This document shows, piece after piece, positions 57,031 to 64,000 of a stretch of DNA of 64,000 nt (positions are counted from its first letter, which is position 1; every line of letters starts with the position of its first letter). This DNA is from Acanthamoeba castellanii str. Neff (taxonomy: Eukaryota; Discosea; Longamoebia; Acanthamoebidae): positions 190,709-254,708 of the forward strand of contig NW_004457643.1 in assembly GCF_000313135.1 (NCBI RefSeq), read 5' to 3'. A model generated the notes under the pieces. That model was given only the letters and a program-made list of their open reading frames with translations, was not told the origin of the DNA and did not search any database. The position numbers and the translations under genes are program-made.

Positions 57031-58477
57031 TCAATCATAGGTCTCTGCAAATGTATACTCATGCTGCGAGACCTGCCGGGTGAGCAGGAACCTAAAGAGC
57101 TTGTGCAGGGTCTGGGGATCCAGAGTGGTGCCCCACTGCTCCCTCAGCTCTTCAAGCTCCTGCAAGCAGCCTGAAGCGTGAGCACAGAAACCCAACAATC
57201 AAAGGGAGGAGGAAGCACCTCTGGAATCTCAAGCTCATCATCTTCACATGCCCCATCAACCTCCTGATTGAATGTCTGCAGGAACTCAGCATCTGATAGA
57301 CACACACACACACACACACACACAGAGAGAGAGAGGAACATGGTTGATGAATGTCAGTTGGTTTCATAAAGTTGGTAGACTGGCCATCCATTACCTCCGA
57401 TCACAAAGGAAACCGTCTCCTTGCGCCAGCAGTACGTGTCGCCGTTGTAGTGGTGCAGACCTGGAGGCATGTGAGGGTGGTCATCGGTTGGTTGGTTGGT
57501 TGGCCTCCCCACCAGGCAGGCCTGGAGCAGGTGTGGGGGGATTCGGGTACAGTTCATCACAATGTCTGTGGCGCGGCTGACGATCGCTCTGGCCTCTTCG
57601 CCCAGCCTAAGCAGCTCCCGTTCCTCGTCGGGGGACAGCGTGCCGCCATCCCTCTTCATCAACTCCTTATCCCTCATCTCGGCGACCCACGCATCGACCT
57701 GATGATAATGACGACGATGATGATGGTGGTGATGGTCCAAGTTCAGATGCATGAGAGCGAGCAAGTGGGGCTGAGAAGAGTACGCGCGCCAGAAGCTGGA
57801 GGCGATTCTGCTCGGTCGCGATGTTGGCCTGGCGTTGCTGGTGTTCTTCTTCGGCCTCGCTTTTGAAGTTGGCCATGGCGTGCTCCAGCATTTCCACAAG
57901 CTTCAACTAGAAATAGCACACACACGCACAATCGCACACGCACACACCACCGCACACGCACACATCAATCCAAACAAGGTGAGCGATGTGCGCGGTCACG
58001 GGTAGTGATGACGGAGAGGACGGACAGACGTGCCCTGTGGTCGAGTGGAAGCTGGGACGCTGGCTTGGGCGTGGCCTCGCTGAGAGTGTTGTAGACGTGG
58101 AAGGGCAGACTGATCGGGTGCGCGCGCCACGCTCGCCTCGTGGCCCTGTTGACCGCCCGCAGCGGGTGGTCCACTTCGTTCTGCGCGTGACCGCCTCAAC
58201 TCAGAAATATGACAATGTTCCTATTTTTCCATATTTTTATTGAAAAATACGAATAATCATGTAATATATAATGAATAAAACAAAAAGAATTATATTTAAA
58301 TAGCAGGGGAAGTACGGAAGGCTGGATGGGGAGGCAGTGGTCGAGGATGAGCTCCAGCAGGTTCGGGTCGTCGAGAAGCCACGCTGTGCCAACGTCACGG
58401 TCACTATCGGCGTCGGGTGCCAATCCTCCGGACTTGTCCACCCCTTCCCCCTCCTCGTCGATGCGCCTCCTCTTCAT
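57031..58477 (-). CDS. F-box-like, coiled-coil protein of unknown function
   Basis: Starts MKRRRIDEEGEGVDKSGGLA, a possible nuclear signal. DDPNLLELILDHCLPIQPSV followed, after an AT-rich intron, by DHPLRAVNRATRRAWRAHPI resembles an F-box with the Leu-Pro core degraded. Later exons encode SLPFHVYNTLSEATPKPASQ, a helix LVEMLEHAMANFKSEAEEEH QQRQANI, then VDAWVAEMRDKELMKRDGGT, ERELLRLGEEARAIVSRATD, GLHHYNGDTYCWRKETVSFV, DAEFLQTFNQEVDGACEDDE and a final LQELEELREQWGTTLDPQTL HKLFRFLLTRQVS ending AETYD at 57031. It is not recognised as a known family. Introns include a (CA)n(GA)n tract. Confidence 0.6.
57300..57335. repeat. (CA)n(GA)n microsatellite
   Basis: ACACAC units then GAGAGAGA, in an intron of the F-box-like gene. 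Confidence 0.85.
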
Positions 58478-58853
58478 CGCTACAGTACTGCGAAAACAGT
58501 AGTGAGATAATCCGGAATTCCATGATTGGCCAGCCACCGCCGTGTTAAAACCGAACACACAAAACCGAAAAGAAAAACAAAATAAATTCAAGATAAATCC
58601 CCAGAAGGAAAACGCCGAGTGGCTGCGGCGCCGAGCGGGTGGGCACATGTATCACCGGCAGCAAGGGACACCACACTACAGCACCACCTTCACCACAACA
58701 CGAAGTGCTCGCAGCTTACGGTTTCATAGACCATCACGTGCTCTCTTGCTGCCCCTCCGCACACGAACACCGCCGCCAACACCGCAGAGACTCTTCAGCC
58801 CGGCGAGAGAATCAAATCAGCACCACCGCCATCAGCAGCAGCAAGACGAAGAG
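58478..58853. promoter_or_regulatory. divergent promoter region, F-box-like gene and CCS
   Basis: 376 bp between outward starts. A/C-rich around 58560-58600. No clear motif. Confidence 0.35.
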
Positions 58854-60042
58854 ATGGAGGGAACACAAGGAAGCGAAAAGCTGCGCACTGGCGTGAAGGT
58901 GCGTACGCCTGGTTGATGGGCAGTTTGGAAGATGGACAATCTAATCTTCATCTTCCATCTTGCATGGCCACAGGCACAGCTCAACGTGGAGATGACCTGC
59001 CAGAGCTGCGTGGAGGGCATCACGACGGCCTTGAAGGCCGTTCCCGGCGTGACGGTCCTCGACGTCGACCTCGACCGAGGTGCGCTACCTTACCTCATCG
59101 TTTTTATTTTAATCATTTTGTCAAGTAAGAATAAAAATTTAGAATAAAATGTACTGATATTATTATATCAGGCGAGGTCGAGCTGTTGACGCAGCGCGTG
59201 CCGGTGGAGAAGCTGCTGCGAATCCTGCGTGAGACCGGCCGATCGGCGTCCCTCCAGGGCCTGGGCGGTGGTACGCACCTGTGACGGGTTCTCGCTGCGC
59301 GATTGGCGCTGACTACACCACTCGCGCGCGCGTGGCGTGGTCGCGTGTGTGGCGGGTGGCGTGTGGGCAGAGGGCGAGCAGTTGGGATCGGCGGTGAGCC
59401 AGCTGGAGCCGGCCGACGGGAGCAAGGAAGGCCCGCACGCCACGGTACGTTTCGCGCAGGTGGCCCTCGACCGATGCCTCGTCGAAGCCATCCTCGACGG
59501 CTTCCCTCCCGGTACCTCTTCTTCTTCTTCTTCTTATTTTTAATGATTTATGTTATCCATGCGCTACGCGGCGGTCAGTGTTGTCCTGCTGCTGCTGACG
59601 CTGCGTTCGCTCGGCCCTCGGCTTGGCAGGCGAGTACGACCTGGCGGTGCACGAGTTCGGCGACCTGTCAGACGCAGAGCGCTCGGTGGGCGACGTGTTC
59701 GGGCGACACCCCGGCTACGCCGACAAGCCCGCCGGTGAGATCGGACGCATCGCAGTCGGCCAAAACGGAGTACTTCTCGCGGCTGCGATATGTGTCGTGT
59801 TGCGTGTCGTGTCTCGTGAACAAACACTGACGCGTGTGTGTCGTGTTGTTTTACTGCAGGAGGGCACGATCATGGCGGACAACAAGCAGCTCAAGGTGTG
59901 GGACATCATCGGACGGAGCGTGGTGGCCAGGCCCGCCAGCCCCGGCGGCGCGCGGGGCGTCGCGTTCGGCGTCATCGCCCGAAGCGCCGGCGTGCGAGAG
60001 AACCCCAAGAAGATCTGCCGGTGTGACGACCCAGACTTTTGA
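58854..60042 (+). CDS. CCS: copper chaperone for superoxide dismutase (CCS)
   Basis: Delivers Cu(I) to Cu/Zn SOD1 and forms its disulfide. Domain I is an HMA fold with MTCQSC: AQLNVEMTCQSCVEGITTAL, KAVPGVTVLDVDLDRGEVEL, VEKLLRILRETGRSASLQGL. Domain II is SOD-like: AVSQLEPADGSKEGPHATVR, FAQVALDRCLVEAILDGFPP, GEYDLAVHEFGDLSDAERSV, GDVFGRHPGYADKPAGEIGR, NKQLKVWDIIGRSVVARPAS, RGVAFGVIARSAGVRENPKK. Domain III is the C-terminal CxC, ICRCDDPDF, at TGA 60040-60042. The SOD metal ligands are largely missing, which fits a chaperone. Six exons. Confidence 0.93.
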
Positions 60043-60152
60043 AGAAGTAAAAGAACGAAGACGACGAACGCTTTCTTTCATTCTTTCGTTCTTGTGGCCG
60101 ACACGGCACGACCGGGGGTTCCCACGCCCCACGCGGGGCGGGGAGCCTCCTG

Positions 60153-61961
60153 CTACAGGACGCTGTTGGTGCGCTGGAGCTGGTCCTGGAGGGCGGCCAT
60201 CATCTCGCCGCAGCGGCCATCGTTGAGCAGCACCTCGGCAAAGTCGTCGTACATGGTCTCCTCCATGTTGGCCATTACCAGCGGCGTGCGCTTGTTCAAG
60301 CTGATCGTCGGATACTTGTTCACCGGCGCCACCCTAGAATCATCATCATTTGTGTTGTGTGTCGTGTGGTCAGTATCAACTAAAATTGTGAATTGTACGG
60401 TAATTGGGGAGTACACACCTGAGCGAGGTGCCCATGACGATGAGGAGGTCGCACTCGTCGAGCCACTGACGAGCGCGGGTGACGTTGGCGCGCACCAGCC
60501 GCTGGCCGAACGAGATGGTGTCGGGCTTGAGCACGCCGCCGCAGCCGGGCGCGAGGCAGTGCGGCACGGGCTCGCCCGCGGCGATGCGGGCCACCGTGGC
60601 CTCCATTGGGTAGAGGGCGTCGCACGTGAGGCAGCGGGCGCGGGTCGAAGTGCCGTGGAGCTCGACCAGCCGGGCCGGGTCGAGGCCCGCGGTGAGATAG
60701 AGCCCGTCGATGTTCTGCGTGAGCACGCCCAGCAGCCGGCCCTGGGCCGCGAGGTGGGCCGCGATGTGGTGCGACGGGTTGGGCTTGGCGTGGGCCGCGA
60801 TGGCGTACAGGTCCGCGTGCATGCGCCAGTAGTTCACCTGCGCCTCCTCCTCGGCCACGAAGTTCTGGAAGAGCTCGTGCTTCTCGCTGTACTTGCCCCA
60901 GATCGTGAACCCGCCCATCACCCCGCCGTTGTCACGGAACGCAGGAATGCCCGACTCTGCAGACCACACAATACAACACAAACGTCAGTGCGGCGTGTGC
61001 GTGTGCGTGTGCGTGTGCGTGTGCGTGTGCGTGTGCGTGTGCGTACCGGTGGAAACGCCGGCGCCGGTAAGGAAGACGATCTTGTGCGAGTCGCGGATGA
61101 GGTCGACGAGCCTGGCCAGACCCGCCTCGCGCCCGACGTACTGTTGCGCGGGCTTCCACGCGTCGTTCAGGCCGTACTCGACGCGCTGCTCCCACGTGCG
61201 CTCGTAGCGCTCCACCGTCACATCGTCATCGGCGTCGAATTCGGCGTCGTCAGCGTCGTCGTCTTCGTAGTCGAGATTGGCGCGGGCCAGGCCCAGCGGA
61301 TCGTCGAGCACGAACGTGCAGGGCAGGCCGCCGCACAGCACCTGGTCGAGGCGCTCGAGCGTGGCGCCGAACTTGTCGCGGCCCGGCCCCGGCGCGTAGC
61401 CGGCGTAGCTCTGGCGCAGCTGGGCGCGCATGTCCTGCAGGAAATCGCGGATCGTGGTGAAGCGGCCCGTGCTCGCCGGCGAGTCCAGGTCGATCTCCGG
61501 AATGGCGATCGACGTCGTGTCCGACTGTGTGCGCACACACAACCGACCATCAGCACACGCCACGCACGACACGCACCGCACACGCGCAAAGAGAAGAAGG
61601 GGAGGCAAGTACGCGGAGGATGACGCGGTCGAGGTCGTGAAAAGAGCGAAGGCCGATGGTGATGCGCTTGCCGAGCGGCGGGACGTCGGAGCCCAGCTCG
61701 AGGTAGTCAAAGTGCTGCGGCTGCGGCACGAACGCCTCCGCGCGGCGCTTCCTCCCATTCTTTGCCTCCTGCGGTGGCTGCAGCACCAGCCCGGCATTGA
61801 TGTCCATTCTGGGCTCCCAAGGCGAGCGTGTCAACACAACTGTTCTAGAGATGAAGGATGGAAGGGAAAGATGTTGGGAGGGAGACGTACGGAACGTGAA
61901 GGCCGTGCTGGGCTTCATGCCCGGCCAGCTGTGCGCAGTAGTATCGGAAGAGGGACTCCAT
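60153..61961 (-). CDS. ZPR1-type domain fused to a Sir2/sirtuin deacylase domain
   Basis: Starts MESLFRYYCAQLAGHEAQHG. The N-terminal half matches the beta-sheet part of ZPR1: DYLELGSDVPPLGKRITIGL, RSFHDLDRVILRSDTTSIAI, PEIDLDSPASTGRFTTIRDF, LERLDQVLCGGLPCTFVLDD, PLGLARANLDYE, DVTVERYERTWEQRVEYGLN. The ZPR1 Cys4 zinc finger is absent. The sirtuin half begins ARLVDLIRDSHKIVFLTGAG, joined across a GTGTGC-repeat intron to ESGIPAFRDNGGVMGGFTIW. It contains LLGVLTQNIDGLYLTAGLDP, VELHGT (catalytic His), zinc cysteines CLTC and CLAPGC, PDTISFGQRLVRANVTRARQ, and CDLLIVMGTSLRVAPVNKYP. It ends QDQLQRTNSVL at 60153. NAD-dependent deacylase motifs are intact. Splicing joins the halves without a stop. Confidence 0.78.
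60994..61044. repeat. (GTGTGC)n array in the sirtuin intron
   Basis: About eight six-base units between the GAGVSTG-coding exon and the ESGIPAFRD exon. Confidence 0.9.
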
Positions 61962-62157
61962 TCAAATTCAATAAATGCCCACAGGATTCGAGGTTGCAGT
62001 CCTTAGCTTGCGTGTTGTGGTTGTGGTAGACATGCCTGCGTTCCTCCTTGTACCCTGAGCTAGCCGTTCATGGAAATAACTACGATCAAAAATAAGGAAA
62101 ATGCCAAACTGATGAAGTGAAAAATAAGGAAAATGCCAATTGTGCGAATTGTTGAAG
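61962..62157. promoter_or_regulatory. divergent promoter with a duplicated 20-bp element
   Basis: 196 bp between the ZPR1-sirtuin and APS kinase starts. The 20-mer AAAAATAAGGAAAATGCCAA occurs exactly twice, at 62088-62107 and 62120-62139, a period of 32 bp. The second copy ends 19 bp before the APS kinase ATG, so it may lie in the leader. Confidence 0.7.
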
Positions 62158-62841
62158 ATGGAGAAGGTGGAGGTGATGGAGAAGGTGGAGGCTGTCGCGC
62201 AGGATGGACCAAAGTCGACCAACATCACCTACCACCCGCCGTTGGTGACGCGGGCTGAGCGCGAAGCCAGCGCGGGCCACCGCGGCTGCACGGTGTGGCT
62301 CACCGGCCTCTCGGCCAGCGGCAAGTCCACCATCGCCACCGCCCTCGAGCGACAGCTCGTCACCTCTCGTGCCTCATCTTCGACCGGCGCCATCGCCTAC
62401 CGCCTTGATGGAGACAACTTCCGTGCTGGATTGAATCGCGATTTGGGATTTTCGCCTGCTGATCGCGATGAGAACATCAGGCGGGTGGCCGAGGTGGCCA
62501 AGCTGATGGCCGATGCCAACGTTGTGGCTGTGACGGCCTTCATCTCACCCTACCGCGCTGGCAGAGATGCCGCACGGACCCTGCACGAAAAGGATGGTCT
62601 CATCTTCGTCGAGGTCTACGTCGATGTCGAGCTGGCCGAGGCCGAGCGGCGCGACCCCAAGGGCCTCTACAAGATGGCCCGCGAGGGCAAGATCAAGGAC
62701 TTCACGGGCGTGTCGCCCGACGCGCCCTACGAGCCGCCCCTGCAGCCCGAGATCCATCTGCGCACCGCCGACAAGGGCCTCGACGCCTGCGTGGCGGAGA
62801 TCGTGGACTACCTCAAGGCCCGTGGCGTGCTGCACGCATGA
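62158..62841 (+). CDS. adenylyl-sulfate (APS) kinase
   Basis: Phosphorylates APS to PAPS, the sulfate donor. Single exon of 227 codons, intronless in an intron-rich neighbourhood. The P-loop is [20 protein letters not shown]. Substrate motifs: [112 protein letters not shown]. All catalytic parts are present and the length fits a stand-alone CysC-type kinase, with no sulfurylase domain. ATG 62158 starts [17 protein letters not shown]; an ATG at 62176 is possible. Confidence 0.95.
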   Translation: MEKVEVMEKVEAVAQDGPKSTNITYHPPLVTRAEREASAGHRGCTVWLTGLSASGKSTIATALERQLVTSRASSSTGAIAYRLDGDNFRAGLNRDLGFSPADRDENIRRVAEVAKLMADANVVAVTAFISPYRAGRDAARTLHEKDGLIFVEVYVDVELAEAERRDPKGLYKMAREGKIKDFTGVSPDAPYEPPLQPEIHLRTADKGLDACVAEIVDYLKARGVLHA

Positions 62842-63180
62842 GGACCTCGCCAACCCACCCTCTTCGTCCCTGCTCTGCCCAACGACGTTATTAAGTGATA
62901 ATATTTATTATTTAATTGTTTGTTGCAGTGTAAACTTGTTTACATCTTGGGCAGTGAAGGACACTGATGATCCTGCACAGTGATGAACATCACGTGTGTG
63001 GTTTATTGCACTTTGACTGTCCAAGTGGCTCTCTAGTGTTACAGAACAACAACTTCTGGTAGCCAAACAACATTGCAGTGTTGGTTGAGCCCCAAAAGAC
63101 AAACGCACCCAAAACATAAAATAATAAATAATAAATAATAAATACTACTATCTACATCACAGATCTCCTTTGAGTCCCCT
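62842..63180. other. convergent spacer
   Basis: 339 bp between converging stops. AT-rich patches at 62892-62925 and 63117-63145 (AAATAATAAATAATAAATAA). No gene seen. Confidence 0.45.
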
Positions 63181-64000
63181 TTACCTGTAAGCCAAGTGAA
63201 AAGAACACCATCAAGGTCAGCTCAGGAGAAGGTACAAGAATAAGAATAAGAATAAGAATAAGGGGAGAAGGAGGGAGTACTTGTGAGGAGACGAGGAGGC
63301 GAGGAGTTGGACGTTGAGTTGCATGCACAGGTTGCCTCCCGTCACGTTGCCCTCCTTGTCCTGCAGCGCGAACCACTTCGGTCCGATCCTGCCCCGGTCG
63401 GCATCGCGCATGATGTCTCCCAGCGAGATCTCCAGCCTGTGTGGACCACGTGCACACGTAGTGTCACGTGAGACATGCACGACGAAAATGTCATGGGTGG
63501 ACACCACGGGGGGGGGGGCGAGGTGCGTGCCTGCCCAGTAGAGGGAAGTGACCGGCCTTGTCCGACGACTTGTTGGTGTCGAACACAGAGACCTCGAGCC
63601 GCTGGTCCGCCAACGGGTCGCCCAAGTCACTGAGTTTGAACAACAAAACAAAGCGAACCAACCATCAGAGCTGTGCGCCGTCGTTGTGTGTGTGTGTGTG
63701 TGTGTGTGTGACCAAAGACAAAGAGGGTAGGGCGTACAAATGAAATCGCTCGAACCAGCGGGGCTGCTCGTCGAGCTTGCGCACGCCGGTCCTCTGCGCC
63801 GCCTTGCCCCACTTGACCTCGCAGTAGGGCGACAGTCCTCCCTCGCCGACCTCCGGGATCGCCGCCTGTTCCTTCGACGCCTTCACGTCGATCGGTTCCT
63901 TCTTCTTCTCGCTTCGTGCCTTCTCCAGCTCTGCCGGGGCATCACCGTTGCTCTTCGTCTGGTGATGGCGGTAGTTGTTCGATTTGTGGTCCACCGAGTC
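63181..64000 (-). CDS. C2-domain protein (partial, 5' end outside window)
   Basis: Minus-strand exons encode most of a C2 domain: EVGEGGLSPYCEVKWGKAAQ, RTGVRKLDEQPRWFERFHL, DLGDPLADQRLEVSVFDTNK, SSDKAGHFPLYWA-region, LEISLGDIMRDADRGRIGPK, WFALQDKEGNVTGGNLCMQL, NVQLLASSSPHK. This is the order of a C2 beta-sandwich (D-P-Y-C-E-V, then W-N-like, L-E-V-x-V-x-D, then W-F-x-L). The last donor GTACTC and acceptor CTTACAG place the stop at 63181-63183 as HK-stop. Upstream sequence (ELEKARSEKKKEPIDVKASK) is a charged linker. The gene runs out of the window at 64000. Confidence 0.7.
63236..63262. repeat. (GAATAA)n short tandem repeat in the C2-gene intron
   Basis: Four to five AGAATA units between the last two exons. 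Confidence 0.8.
63685..63710. repeat. (TG)n microsatellite in a C2-gene intron
   Basis: Thirteen TG units between two C2 exons. Confidence 0.9.

Noticed and set aside
60094..61623. Open frame of about 500 codons on the + strand
   Set aside because: Antisense to the ZPR1-sirtuin exons. It runs through the GTGTGC repeat, giving RVRVRV strings, and has no recognisable domain.
1..64000. Transposon, retroelement or viral insertion
   Set aside because: No reverse transcriptase, integrase, transposase, capsid or long terminal repeats were seen on either strand.

Overview
This is nuclear DNA from a GC-rich, intron-dense protist, most likely an amoebozoan of the Acanthamoeba type (inference). The coding sequence is G+C rich. 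Almost every gene is split by many short GT-AG introns of roughly 50-130 bp. Donors very often read GTACGT or GTACCT. Intergenic spacers are commonly only 60-500 bp. The organism has PGS1, LCB1, TLDc/MEAK7-like, CCS and fungal-type Zn2Cys6-PAS genes side by side. I see no transposon, CRISPR array, rRNA or viral gene. Exon boundaries below were built by eye from splice signals, reading phase and family conservation, so individual junctions may be off by a few codons.

Layout. 1-192: C-terminus of a + strand gene. 0.4-3.4 kb (-): HflX-type GTPase GTPBP6. 3.6-5.5 kb (-): eIF3d, head to head with LARP1 (+, 5.8-10.05 kb). 10.5-11.9 kb (+): FAD monooxygenase. 12.6-16.0 kb (-): an HBS1/eRF3-like GTPase with damaged G motifs and a C-terminal ankyrin region. 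It lies 64 bp from a Ubl plus Cys-less E2-like protein (-, 16.0-17.6 kb). 17.7-20.0 kb (-): 2-amino-3-ketobutyrate CoA ligase. 20.2-23.05 kb (-): Zn2Cys6-PAS transcription factor. 23.3-25.4 kb (+): FAM98. 25.5-27.6 kb (+): F-box plus membrane protein. 27.7-29.4 kb (-): Nudix hydrolase. 29.54 kb: a tRNA-Val(AAC) gene with an oligo-T terminator. 29.7-32.1 kb (+): PGS1. 32.3-33.2 kb (-) RPL22e and 33.5-33.7 kb (+) RPS28e are divergent. 34.1-36.3 kb (+): LCB1. 36.7-40.0 kb (+): SK-like cation channel. 40.4-41.9 kb (+): GT8-like glycosyltransferase. 42.2-44.6 kb (-): PUB-domain protein. 45.5-50.1 kb (+): protein with five winged-helix repeats. 50.3-52.6 kb (-): MEAK7-like TLDc protein. 52.9-53.5 kb (-): Gly/Pro/Tyr-rich protein. 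53.8-56.9 kb (+): PH-IPK fusion. 57.0-58.5 kb (-): F-box-like protein. 58.9-60.0 kb (+): CCS. 60.15-61.96 kb (-): ZPR1-sirtuin fusion. 62.2-62.8 kb (+): APS kinase. 63.2-64.0 kb (-): partial C2 protein.

The genes do not form one pathway. Several concern translation (GTPBP6, eIF3d, LARP1, HBS1-like, RPL22e, RPS28e), and two pairs of these share a divergent promoter region. The most unusual content is a series of unfamiliar domain architectures: HBS1-like GTPase plus ankyrin, Ubl plus pseudo-E2, five tandem winged helices with a conserved intron in every repeat, PH plus degenerate inositol-polyphosphate-kinase domain, ZPR1 plus Sir2, and F-box plus multi-pass membrane domain.
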